A stretch of 64,000 bases of DNA, taken from positions 46,498 through 110,497 of the forward strand of contig NZ_JZKH01000016.1 in the NCBI RefSeq assembly GCF_000961885.1. The letters are read 5' to 3'. The notes under the pieces were generated by a model. It was not told the origin of the DNA and searched no databases. It was given only the letters and a program-made list of their open reading frames with translations. Origin of the DNA: Streptomyces rubellomurinus. Its GTDB lineage: Bacteria > Actinomycetota > Actinomycetes > Streptomycetales > Streptomycetaceae. Below, piece by piece: positions 54,938 to 62,348 of this stretch (its first letter is position 1; the number at the start of each line of letters is the position of its first letter). Made by a program: the position numbers and the translations under genes.

Positions 54938-56110
54938 ATGACCCCCTCCCCTGTGAAAGCCGTGGAGCGCCAGCTGCCGACCGAGGAGGCCCGCGAGCTG
55001 CTGAGCCTCACCCGGGAGCTGGTCCAGCGCGAGCTGCAGCCCCGCGCGGCGGAGGACGAGGCCGCCAGCCGCTTCCCCCGGGAGGTCTTCCGCACCCTCG
55101 GTGAGGCCGGCCTGCTGTCCCTGCCGTACGACGAGAAGTACGGCGGCGGCGAGCAGCCCTACGAGGTGTACCTGCAGGTCCTGGAGGAGCTCGCGGCCGG
55201 CTGGCTCGCGATCGGCCTCGGCGTCAGCGTGCACACCCTCTCCTGCCACGCGCTGGCCACCTTCGGCACCGAGGAGCAGCGCGAGAAGTGGCTGCCCGGG
55301 ATGCTCTCCGGCGAGCAGCTCGGCGCCTACTGCCTCTCCGAGCCGCAGTCCGGTTCGGACGCGGCCGCGCTGCGCACCCGCGCCGAGCTCGACGGCGACG
55401 CGTACGTGGTGAACGGCACCAAGGCGTGGATCACCCACGGCGGGCAGGCCGACTTCTACAGCGCCCTGGTGCGCACCGGCGTCGACGGGCCGAAGGGCAT
55501 CAGCTGCCTGCTCGTGCCCGGGGTCACCGAGGGGCTGTCGGCCGCGCAGCCGGAGCACAAGATGGGCATGCGCTCCTCGCCGACCGCGCAGCTGAACTTC
55601 GACGGCGCCCGGATCTCCCGCGAGCGGCTGATCGGCGAGGAGGGCCAGGGCTTCCAGATCGCGCTCGGCGCGCTGGACTCGGGCCGCCTCGGCATCGCCG
55701 CGTGCGCGATCGGCGTCGCCCAGGCCGCGCTCGACCTCGCCGTCGACTACGCCGCCACCCGGCGCCAGTTCGGCCGGGCGATCGGCGACTTCCAGGGCCT
55801 GTCGTTCATGCTCGCCGACATGGCGACGCAGATCGAGGCCGGGCGCGCGCTGTACCTGTCCGCCGCCCGCCTGCGGGACGCCGGCCGGCCGTTCTCCAAG
55901 GAGGCGGCGATGGCCAAGCTGTTCTGCACCGACACGGTGATGCGGGTGACCACCGACGCCGTCCAGGTGCTCGGCGGCTACGGCTACACGCAGGACTTCC
56001 CGGCCGAGCGCTACATGCGCGAGGCGAAGGTGCTGCAGATCGTCGAGGGCACCAACCAGATCCAGCGCCTGGTCATCGGTCGCCACCTCGCCAAGGGCGC
56101 CAAGGGCTGA
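54938..56110 (+). CDS. Acyl-CoA dehydrogenase
   Basis: 390 residues, FAD enzyme that introduces the alpha-beta double bond in acyl-CoA esters. Family blocks: FGTEEQREKWLPGMLSGEQLGAYCLSEPQSGSDAAAL, GTKAWITHGGQADFYSALVRT, TRRQFGRAIGDFQGLSFMLADM, and QVLGGYGYTQDFPAERYMREAKVLQIVEGTNQIQR with the catalytic glutamate at IVEGTN. Chain-length specificity is unclear. The ATG at 54938 is the first of the conserved core; an 18-bp terminator follows. Confidence 0.95.
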   Translation: MTPSPVKAVERQLPTEEARELLSLTRELVQRELQPRAAEDEAASRFPREVFRTLGEAGLLSLPYDEKYGGGEQPYEVYLQVLEELAAGWLAIGLGVSVHTLSCHALATFGTEEQREKWLPGMLSGEQLGAYCLSEPQSGSDAAALRTRAELDGDAYVVNGTKAWITHGGQADFYSALVRTGVDGPKGISCLLVPGVTEGLSAAQPEHKMGMRSSPTAQLNFDGARISRERLIGEEGQGFQIALGALDSGRLGIAACAIGVAQAALDLAVDYAATRRQFGRAIGDFQGLSFMLADMATQIEAGRALYLSAARLRDAGRPFSKEAAMAKLFCTDTVMRVTTDAVQVLGGYGYTQDFPAERYMREAKVLQIVEGTNQIQRLVIGRHLAKGAKG

Positions 56111-56124
56111 CCGCTCCCCGTACG

Positions 56125-56167
56125 GCCTCCGGCCGCCACTCCAGGGTGCGGAGTGGCGGCCGGAGGC
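56125..56167 (+). terminator. Terminator of the acyl-CoA dehydrogenase gene
   Basis: GCCTCCGGCCGCCACTCC (56125-56142), seven-base loop, and its exact complement (56150-56167) followed by TTCTCT. The perfect 18-bp stem begins 14 bases after the stop. Confidence 0.8.
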
Positions 56168-56207
56168 TTCTCTGGCGGTGCGTCAAGTCGCCCGCGCGGG
56201 GCGGGAG

Positions 56208-56678
56208 TCAGCGCCGGACGAGACGGCGGCGCTGCTCCGGGATGGCCGCCAGCTGCGGTCGCGCGGGAGCGGGCTGGGCGGCGGCGCGCACCGGCCGGTG
56301 CAGCACCGCGTGGGAGAACGGCTGGGTGCGCCAGTCGAGTTGGCTCGGGAGCTTGAACAGCCCGGCCAGCCCGCTCTGTTCGGCGTCCGCCGGGGCCTCG
56401 ACCTCGGCCAGGTCGTCCGTGGGCGTGCCCGAGCCCGGGCAGATCGCCGGGGCGAACGGGTTCCACGCGGTCGGGAGCAGCGCGTGCTGCGGCAGCCGCT
56501 CCTCGTCCGCCACCAGGGCGATCGGGCGCCGGCACTCGGGGCAGTTGACCCGGAAGATGTCCCAGGTCTCGGCCTCGCCGGGGTCGGTGCCCGGCGTGTG
56601 CTCGGCCGCGAGGCCATCGCGGCCGGTCATATCGTCGGTCTCGTCGGCGCCCAGCGCGCGCTGGTCAGTAGCAGGCAT
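56208..56678 (-). CDS. Small protein with zinc-knuckle-like CxxC
   Basis: 156 residues, acidic N-terminus, then NCPECRRPIALVADEERLPQHALLPTAWNPFAPAICPGSG, where C46, C49, H65 and C80 could coordinate zinc, and a proline/arginine-rich tail. I know actinomycete proteins of this kind only as hypothetical. The frame extends far upstream, but that part is a shadow of the amidohydrolase; I start at ATG 56678. Convergent with the acyl-CoA dehydrogenase. Confidence 0.6.
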   Translation of the reverse strand: MPATDQRALGADETDDMTGRDGLAAEHTPGTDPGEAETWDIFRVNCPECRRPIALVADEERLPQHALLPTAWNPFAPAICPGSGTPTDDLAEVEAPADAEQSGLAGLFKLPSQLDWRTQPFSHAVLHRPVRAAAQPAPARPQLAAIPEQRRRLVRR

Positions 56679-56915
56679 GAGGATCCCCCTAGGATCGGGC
56701 CCGGCGTTGTCGTCCAGGGCCACAACCAGCACTTCCCTGCGACTCGGACTCATAACCCTGCGGCCCGGCGCACCGTGATGCACCAGGTGTGTCCTTCGCC
56801 ACACCGGCCGCCCGGCCGGCTGCCATGGTCGCCCGGCATGTGCCCCGGCACCTGCGGCGGCACCGGGTGCCACCGCGTGCGCCCCCCGTGCGCCGGAGCC
56901 GGTAGGTTGGCCGCT

Positions 56916-57356
56916 GTGGAGGATCTCGACCAACGCATCGTCCAGCTGCTCCTCGAGGACGGCCGGATGAGCTACACGGACCTGGGCAAGGCCACCGGCC
57001 TGTCCACCTCGGCGGTGCACCAGCGGGTGCGCCGCCTCGAACAGCGCGGGGTGATCCGCGGTTACACCGCGATCATCGACCCGGACGCCGTCGACCTGGC
57101 GCTGACCGCATTCATCTCGGTCAAGCCCTTCGACCCCAGCGCCCCGGACGACACCCCGGAACGGCTGGCCGGCCTGCCCGAGATCGAGGCCTGCCACAGC
57201 GTCGCCGGCGACGAGAACTACATCCTCAAGGTCCGCGTCGGCGCCCCCGGCGACCTGGAGGACCTGCTCGCCCGCATCCGCAGCGCCGCCGGGGTCTCCA
57301 CCCGCACCACCGTCGTCCTCTCCACCCCGTACGAGGCGCGACCCCCGAAGCTTTGA
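56916..57356 (+). CDS. Lrp/AsnC-family regulator
   Basis: 146 residues. HTH at 1-60 (VEDLDQRIVQLLLEDGRMSYTDLGKATGLSTSAVHQRVRRLEQRG) and RAM ligand-binding domain (YTAIIDPDAVDLALTAFISVKP...LAGLPEIEACHSVAGDENYILKVRVGAPGDLEDLL). It senses an amino acid or related metabolite, most likely acting on local or global nitrogen genes. GTG 56916 is the first codon of the family consensus and follows TAGGTT (56903-56908) by seven bases, so the mRNA is leaderless. Confidence 0.9.
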   Translation: MEDLDQRIVQLLLEDGRMSYTDLGKATGLSTSAVHQRVRRLEQRGVIRGYTAIIDPDAVDLALTAFISVKPFDPSAPDDTPERLAGLPEIEACHSVAGDENYILKVRVGAPGDLEDLLARIRSAAGVSTRTTVVLSTPYEARPPKL

Positions 57357-57424
57357 CCCGGCATCCGGGCCCAGGGCTCTGGCCTGGCATCCAGGCCCCA
57401 GGGCTCTGACCTGGCATCCGAGGG
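57357..57424. repeat. Three palindromic repeats with compensating changes
   Basis: Copies start at 57357, 57383 and 57410. The first two are perfect 5-3-5 palindromes, CCCGG-CAT-CCGGG and CCTGG-CAT-CCAGG, so the second base pair changes but pairing is kept; the third is CCTGG-CAT-CCGAGG. Each is followed by a CCAGGGCTCTG-type tail in the first two. They fill the gap after the AsnC gene and before the amidohydrolase ATG at 57441. Confidence 0.75.
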
Positions 57425-57440
57425 GTGCAGACTTAGCCGC

Positions 57441-59048
57441 ATGACCGAACGCACCTCCCGGACCGTCCTGCTGCGCGGCGGCGCCGTCTACAGCCCCGCC
57501 GACCCCTTCGCCACCGCGATGCTCGTCGAGGGCGAGCACGTCGCCTGGGTCGGCAGCGACGGCGCCGCCGAGGCGTACGCCGCGACCGCGGACGAGATCG
57601 TCGAGCTGGACGGCGCGCTGGTCACCCCCGCCTTCGTCGACGCCCACGTGCACGCCACCGCCACCGGGCTGGCGCTCACCGGCCTCGACCTCACCGGCAG
57701 CCCCTCGCTGGCCGCCGCGCTGGCCGCCGTCACCGCCTTCGTCGACGGCCAGGACGAGCCCGGCGGCGTGCTGATCGGCCACGGCTGGGACGAGTCCGGC
57801 TGGCCCGAGGGCCGCCCGCCCACGCTCGCCGAACTCGACGCCGCCGCCCGCGGCGCGGCCCTCTACCTCTCCCGCACCGATGTGCACTCCGCGGTCGCCA
57901 CCAGCGCGCTGCGCACCCTCACCGAGGGCCTGCCCGAGCGCGCCGGCTTCGACCCCGAGGGCCCGCTCACCAAGGACGCCCACCACGCCGTCCGGCAGAC
58001 CGCGCTCGCCCGCCTCACCCCCGAGCAGCGCCGCCGCGCCCAGCGCGCCGCGCTGGCCCGCGCCGCCGAACTCGGCATCGGCGCCGTCCACGAGTGCGCT
58101 GGCCCGGAGATCTCCTCGGAGGCGGACCTGACCGCCCTGCTGGCCCTCGCCGCCGAGGGTGACGGCCCTGAAGTCTTCGGCTACTGGGGCGAGTTGGGCG
58201 GCGTCGAGACCGCCCGCCGGCTCGGCGCGACGGGCGCCGGCGGGGACCTCTTCGTCGACGGCGCGCTCGGCTCGCGCACCGCCTGCCTGCACACCCCGTA
58301 CGCCGACGCCGCGCACACCGGCACCGCCTACCTGACCGCCGCGCAGGTCGCCGACCACGTCGCCGCCTGCACCGAGGCCGGGCTGCAGGCCGGCTTCCAC
58401 GCCATCGGCGACGCGGCCGTCGCGGCCGTCATCGAGGGCGTCCGGGCGGCCGGCGAGCGGGTCGGCGCCGCCCGGGTCCGGGCGCTGCGCCACCGCGTCG
58501 AGCACGCCGAGGCACTGGACGGCGCGTCCATCGCCGCCTTCGCCGAGCTGGGCCTGACCGCCTCCGTCCAGCCCGCCTTCGACGCCGCCTGGGGCGGCCC
58601 GGACGGCATGTACGTGCGGCGCCTGGGCGCCGAGCGGGCCGCCGCCCTCAACCCGTACGCGGCGCTGCTGCGGGCCGGCGTCCCGCTGGCCTTCGGCTCG
58701 GACGCCCCGGTCACCCCGCTCGACCCGTGGGGCACCGTCCGCGCCGCCGCCTTCCACCGGACCCTGGACCACCGGATCTCGGTCCGCGCCGCCTTCACCG
58801 CGCACACCCGCGGCGGCTGGCGCGCGATCGGCCGCGACCAGGACGGCGTCCTGGTGCCGGGCGCGGTCGCCAGCTACGCGATCTGGGCCGCCGACGACCT
58901 GGTCGTCCAGGCCCCCGACTCCCGGGTCGCCGGCTGGTCCACCGACCCGCGCTCCGGCACCCCCGGCCTGCCGGACCTCACCCCGGGCCGCGACCTGCCG
59001 GTCTGCCTGCGCACCGTGGTCCGCGGCCGCACGGTGCACCAGCGCTGA
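57441..59048 (+). CDS. YtcJ-type amidohydrolase
   Basis: 535 residues, amidohydrolase superfamily. Metal ligands are in VTPAFVDAHVHATA, FHAIGDAA, RHRVEHAE and PLAFGSDAPVTPLDP; LFVDGALGSRTACL is the YtcJ-specific loop. Family members hydrolyse N-substituted formamides or related amides with Zn2+ or Mn2+; the substrate is unknown. The protein is cytosolic and of normal length. It starts 85 bases after the AsnC regulator, whose target it may be. Confidence 0.9.
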   Translation: MTERTSRTVLLRGGAVYSPADPFATAMLVEGEHVAWVGSDGAAEAYAATADEIVELDGALVTPAFVDAHVHATATGLALTGLDLTGSPSLAAALAAVTAFVDGQDEPGGVLIGHGWDESGWPEGRPPTLAELDAAARGAALYLSRTDVHSAVATSALRTLTEGLPERAGFDPEGPLTKDAHHAVRQTALARLTPEQRRRAQRAALARAAELGIGAVHECAGPEISSEADLTALLALAAEGDGPEVFGYWGELGGVETARRLGATGAGGDLFVDGALGSRTACLHTPYADAAHTGTAYLTAAQVADHVAACTEAGLQAGFHAIGDAAVAAVIEGVRAAGERVGAARVRALRHRVEHAEALDGASIAAFAELGLTASVQPAFDAAWGGPDGMYVRRLGAERAAALNPYAALLRAGVPLAFGSDAPVTPLDPWGTVRAAAFHRTLDHRISVRAAFTAHTRGGWRAIGRDQDGVLVPGAVASYAIWAADDLVVQAPDSRVAGWSTDPRSGTPGLPDLTPGRDLPVCLRTVVRGRTVHQR

Positions 59049-59091
59049 ACCGGATGAAGGCGGCGGGCACCGGACCGTAGGTTGAACTGGC

Positions 59092-59172
59092 ATGACTGCG
59101 CTGGTCCCCGCCGACTTCACCGTCCCGCGCCAACTGCTCGCCACCTACCACCCTCAGCGCACGGCGGCCTGA
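59092..59172 (+). pseudogene. Possible N-terminal remnant of a GNAT acetyltransferase
   Basis: A 26-codon frame opens with ATG 59092 and TAGGTT at 59078-59083 in front. Its first residues VPADFTVPRQLL recall the start of a common Streptomyces GNAT protein, but the frame ends after 26 residues and no acetyl-CoA-binding core follows before the Lnt gene. It may be a deletion remnant or a chance short ORF. Confidence 0.35.
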
Positions 59173-59189
59173 CGTTCCGGGGTACCTTC

Positions 59190-59206
59190 TTCGGACAGCG
59201 TCCGAA
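59190..59206 (+). promoter_or_regulatory. Small hairpin upstream of lnt
   Basis: TTCGGAC, three bases AGC, GTCCGAA form a perfect 7-bp stem 31 bases before the lnt GTG at 59237. It could be a regulator site or the end of the upstream transcript. Confidence 0.4.
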
Positions 59207-59236
59207 CAAGCAAGCCCCCAGGAAGATGGTGCGCCG

Positions 59237-60883
59237 GTGACCATGCCCGTCACCCAGGAGCGGTCCGGTCCGGCCGCCGAGCCGCAGGAGCCGGCGCACC
59301 GGCCGGGCCGGGTGGCCCGCGCGCTCGCCAAGGTCCGGGCCGGGCTGCCCCGGACCGGCCTCGCCGCCCTGGCCGGCCTGCTGCTCGCCCTCGCCTTCCC
59401 GCCGTACGACCTGTGGCCGCTGTCGCTGCTCGGGGTGGCCGCGCTCTCGCTGCTCACCCGGGGCCGTACCGTCCGGCAGGGCGCCTGGACGGGCTTCGCG
59501 TTCGGCCTGCCGTTCTTCCTGATGCTGCTGAGCTGGCTGCGGGTGGTCGGCTGGGACGCCACCGTCGGCCTGTCGATCGTCGAGGCGCTGTTCCTGGCCG
59601 CGCTCGGCGGCGCCCTCGCGCTCACCTCCCGGCTGCCCGGCTGGCCGCTCTGGGCGGCCTGCCTGTGGATCACCCAGGAGTGGGCGCGCGACCGGCTGCC
59701 GCTCGGCGGCTTCCCCTGGGGCCGGCTGGCCTTCGCCAACACCGCCACCCCGTACACCCCGCTGGCCGCGCTCGGCGGCGCGCCGCTGGTGACCTTCGCG
59801 GTCGCGCTCTCCGGCGCCATGCTGGCCTGGGCGGCGCTGCGGGTGCGCGGGCCGCGGCGGGCGCCGCTGGCAGCCGCGCTGGCGGCGCTCGGCGCGGTGG
59901 CCGCGCTGCTGGCCGGCTACGCCGTGCCGGTGCCGACCGCGGCGGACGACACCGTGAAGGTCGCCATCGTCCAGGGCAACGTGCCGAACCCGGGCATGGA
60001 CTTCCTCGGCCGCCCGATGATGGTCCTCAACAACCACGCCGCGGCCACCGAGCGCCTCGCCCTCGACATCGCGAACGGCAAGGTCCAGCGCCCGGACGTG
60101 GTGATCTGGCCGGAGAACTCCTCCGACCTGGACCCGTTCAGCGACCCGCTGGCCCACGAGCGCATCGACGAGGCCGTCAAGGCGATCGGCGTGCCCACCC
60201 TGGTCGGCACCCTGGTGGACGGCCCGGACGCGCAGCACGTCCAGAACGAGGGCATCGTCTGGGACCCGGTCACCGGCCCGGGCGCCTCCTACACCAAGCA
60301 GCACCCCGTCCCGTTCGGCGAGTACGTGCCGTTCCGCGCCCAGCTGATGAAGGTGATCACCCGCCTCCAGCGGGTCGCCCGGGACTTCTACCCCGGCGAC
60401 CACAACGGCGTGATGCAGCTCGGCCCGGCGCGGATCGGCGACGTGATCTGCTTCGAGGTCGCCTACGACGAGATCGTCCGCGACACCGTGGACAGCGGCG
60501 CCCGCGTCCTGGTGGTCCAGACCAACAACGCGACCTACGCCAAGACCGGGCAGCCCGAGCAGCAGCTCGCGATGAGCCGGCTGCGCGCCGTCGAGCACGG
60601 CCGGTCGGTGCTGATCGCCGCCACCAGCGGCATCAGCGCGGTGATCGGCCCGGACGGCACCGTCCAGCAGCGCACCGAGGAGCTGACCGCCGCCGAGCTG
60701 TCGGCGGTCGTCCCGCTGCGCGACGGCACCACGGTCGCCGACCGGGTGGGCGCCGCGCCGGAGTGGACGCTGGCCGTCGCGGGCCTGCTGGCCTGCGGCG
60801 CGGCGGTCCTGATCGGCCGGGCCCGGAGGAAGGCGGCTGGAACACCGGCCGAGGGGGAATCGTTGGACCAGGTGGTGCCGTAG
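59237..60883 (+). CDS. lnt: Apolipoprotein N-acyltransferase
   Basis: 548 residues. Six to eight N-terminal helices (about 38-225) lead to a nitrilase-like domain (about 235-490). The Glu-Lys-Cys triad is visible as WPENSSDL, YTKQHPVPFGEYVPF and GDVICFEVAYDE. It attaches the third acyl chain to the N-terminal cysteine of lipoproteins at the outer face of the membrane. GTG 59237 (or ATG 59243) begins the chain. In mycobacteria Lnt is fused to polyprenol-phosphate mannosyltransferase Ppm1; here the protein ends after the nitrilase domain plus one helix and no mannosyltransferase follows. Confidence 0.93.
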   Translation: MTMPVTQERSGPAAEPQEPAHRPGRVARALAKVRAGLPRTGLAALAGLLLALAFPPYDLWPLSLLGVAALSLLTRGRTVRQGAWTGFAFGLPFFLMLLSWLRVVGWDATVGLSIVEALFLAALGGALALTSRLPGWPLWAACLWITQEWARDRLPLGGFPWGRLAFANTATPYTPLAALGGAPLVTFAVALSGAMLAWAALRVRGPRRAPLAAALAALGAVAALLAGYAVPVPTAADDTVKVAIVQGNVPNPGMDFLGRPMMVLNNHAAATERLALDIANGKVQRPDVVIWPENSSDLDPFSDPLAHERIDEAVKAIGVPTLVGTLVDGPDAQHVQNEGIVWDPVTGPGASYTKQHPVPFGEYVPFRAQLMKVITRLQRVARDFYPGDHNGVMQLGPARIGDVICFEVAYDEIVRDTVDSGARVLVVQTNNATYAKTGQPEQQLAMSRLRAVEHGRSVLIAATSGISAVIGPDGTVQQRTEELTAAELSAVVPLRDGTTVADRVGAAPEWTLAVAGLLACGAAVLIGRARRKAAGTPAEGESLDQVVP

Positions 60884-60940
60884 CCGGCCCGGACCTCCCG
60901 TGCGGCGCGCCCTAGCACCGCTTTGGAGTGGATCCGTACC

Positions 60941-61519
60941 GTGACGCAGCAAGCTACCCCCACCCGTCCGGCTCCGCGCGGCAGGCTCCGCCGGGCACTG
61001 CCGCTGCTGGTGACCGCCTGGCTGGTGCTGGAGATCTGGCTGCTGGTCCAGGTGGGCTCCTGGCTGGGCGGCTTCACCGTCCTGCTGCTGCTCGTCGCCG
61101 GCGTGCTGATCGGCGGCTCGCTGATCAAGCGGGCCGGGCTGAAGGCGCTGTCGGCGGCGCTCGAACAGAGCCGCAACCCGCAGTCGCAGCAGCCGCAGAC
61201 CGGCACCAGCCTGACCGTGCTGGCCGGCCTGCTGCTCATCCTCCCCGGTTTCCTGTCCGACCTGGTCGCGCTGACCCTGCTGTTCCCGCCCACCCGGGCG
61301 CTCTGGCGGGCGGCCGGGCGCCGGGCCGCGGACCGGGCGCTGCGCGCCGCCGGCCCGGTCGGCGCCGCCCCGTTCGCGGACGCGATGCGGCTGCAGGAGC
61401 AGCTGCGCATCCACCGCCCGGACGGCAAGGTGATCCAGGGCGAGGTGGTCGACCCGGCCGCCGGCCCGCGCGACCCGCAGGACCCGGACACCGGCTACCG
61501 CCCGCCGCTCGCCGGCTGA
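60941..61519 (+). CDS. fxsA: FxsA-family membrane protein
   Basis: 192 residues with the FxsA signature: LPLLVTAWLVLEIWLLVQVGSWLGGFTVLLLLVAGVLIGGSLIK and SLTVLAGLLLILPGFLSDLVALTLLFPPTRALWR, that is three to four helices. In E. coli FxsA interferes with phage exclusion by F; in actinomycetes its function is unknown. Conserved neighbourhood of lnt and rbpA. GTG 60941 is the usual start; a TTG 18 bases upstream is less likely. It ends at the shared terminator before rbpA. Confidence 0.88.
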   Translation: MTQQATPTRPAPRGRLRRALPLLVTAWLVLEIWLLVQVGSWLGGFTVLLLLVAGVLIGGSLIKRAGLKALSAALEQSRNPQSQQPQTGTSLTVLAGLLLILPGFLSDLVALTLLFPPTRALWRAAGRRAADRALRAAGPVGAAPFADAMRLQEQLRIHRPDGKVIQGEVVDPAAGPRDPQDPDTGYRPPLAG

Positions 61520-61604
61520 ACGAACGGGGCCGCGGCGGCCCGCCGTCCGCCGCGGCCCGAGAACTCCTCGCGCGGAACTCCGGAAACCGTCTCCGGGCAA
61601 CGCG

Positions 61605-61634
61605 AAAGGGACCCTGGTGACCAGGGTCCCTTTT
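61605..61634. terminator. Bidirectional terminator between fxsA and rbpA
   Basis: AAAGGGACCCTGG (61605-61617), loop TGA, CCAGGGTCCCTTT (61621-61633), a 13-bp stem with A-run on one side and T-run on the other, between the convergent stops at 61519 and 61665. Confidence 0.9.
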
Positions 61635-61664
61635 CGATTGCTCCCGCGCGGGGCGGGAGCGGTG

Positions 61665-62039
61665 TCAGGCGCTCTTGCGGGTGTCGCGCGGGTGCACCGC
61701 GAGGTTCATCCCGCCGGAGCGGAGCACGGCCAGCCGCTCGGCCAGCACCTCCTCCAGCTCCTCGCGCGTCCGGCGCTCCATCAGCATGTCCCAATGGGTG
61801 CGCGTCGGCTTGGCCTTCTTCTCCTCGGGCTCGTCGCCGTCGAGGAGAGCCGCCTCCTGGCCGCAGAAGCGGCATTCCCAGGTCGACGGGATCTCCGCCT
61901 CGACCGAGAAGGGAACCTCGAAGCGGTGTCCGTTCTGACATGCGTACTCGACGGTCTGGCGGGGCGCCAGGTCAATGCCACGGTCGGTCTCGTAGCTAGT
62001 GGCCCCGAGTCGCGTGCCGCGGAGAGCTCGCTCGCTCAT
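61665..62039 (-). CDS. rbpA: RNA polymerase-binding protein RbpA
   Basis: 124 residues. Zinc ligands C34, H38, C56, C59 in YACQNGHRFEVPFSVEAEIPSTWECRFCG, a basic linker (EEKKAKPTRTHWDML) and a C-terminal sigma-interaction helix (RRTREELEEVLAERLAVLR). It stabilises open complexes of HrdB-type holoenzyme and is a core actinobacterial transcription factor. In S. coelicolor rbpA belongs to the SigR disulfide-stress regulon, and a matching promoter is seen at 62103-62128. Confidence 0.96.
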   Translation of the reverse strand: MSERALRGTRLGATSYETDRGIDLAPRQTVEYACQNGHRFEVPFSVEAEIPSTWECRFCGQEAALLDGDEPEEKKAKPTRTHWDMLMERRTREELEEVLAERLAVLRSGGMNLAVHPRDTRKSA

Positions 62040-62102
62040 GAATCGTGCCTCCCGGGCTCATGGCCCACAGGACTAGTGGTCGCTGTTCTTCGTCGTTCGG
62101 TC

Positions 62103-62128
62103 AACGCTCGGCTTCCGACGAAGATTCC
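62103..62128 (-). promoter_or_regulatory. SigR-type promoter of rbpA
   Basis: GGAAT (62128-62124), exactly 18 bases, GTT (62105-62103) equals the SigR consensus. The start codon is about 64 bases downstream. This predicts induction by thiol oxidants. Confidence 0.85.
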
Positions 62129-62190
62129 CGTCCCGGGACATGCGTCGTCTGTCGTGCCGCCCCTGTTTGTACCCACCGGCGCCCGATTTG

Positions 62191-62240
62191 TCACATCTGG
62201 CCGGTGATATCACCCCAGGTGTCACCTATTTCACATCTGG
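62191..62240. promoter_or_regulatory. Palindromes flanked by a direct repeat, rbpA/FtsK-like gap
   Basis: TCACATCTGG occurs at 62191-62200 and 62231-62240; between lie GGTGATATCACC (62203-62214) and AGGTGTCACCT (62217-62227), both perfect palindromes. They sit within the 309-bp gap (62040-62348) upstream of rbpA. They look like clustered regulator sites; no binder is identified. Confidence 0.6.
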
Positions 62241-62348
62241 CGATCGTGCGTACTTTCTGTGACGAGCGTACCGGGACGGGATCCGACGCGCCTCGCCGCC
62301 CCCGAATCATCAAGGAACCTGCCCCGGATCGCCTTCGAAATGCGGGGA

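Noticed and set aside
56208..59144. Minus-strand 978-codon ORF
   Set aside because: Only its last 156 codons are plausible; the remainder mirrors the amidohydrolase and AsnC genes.
62191..62240. Crp site
   Set aside because: GGTGATATCACC and GGTGTCACC are not GTGA-N6-TCAC; the spacing is wrong.
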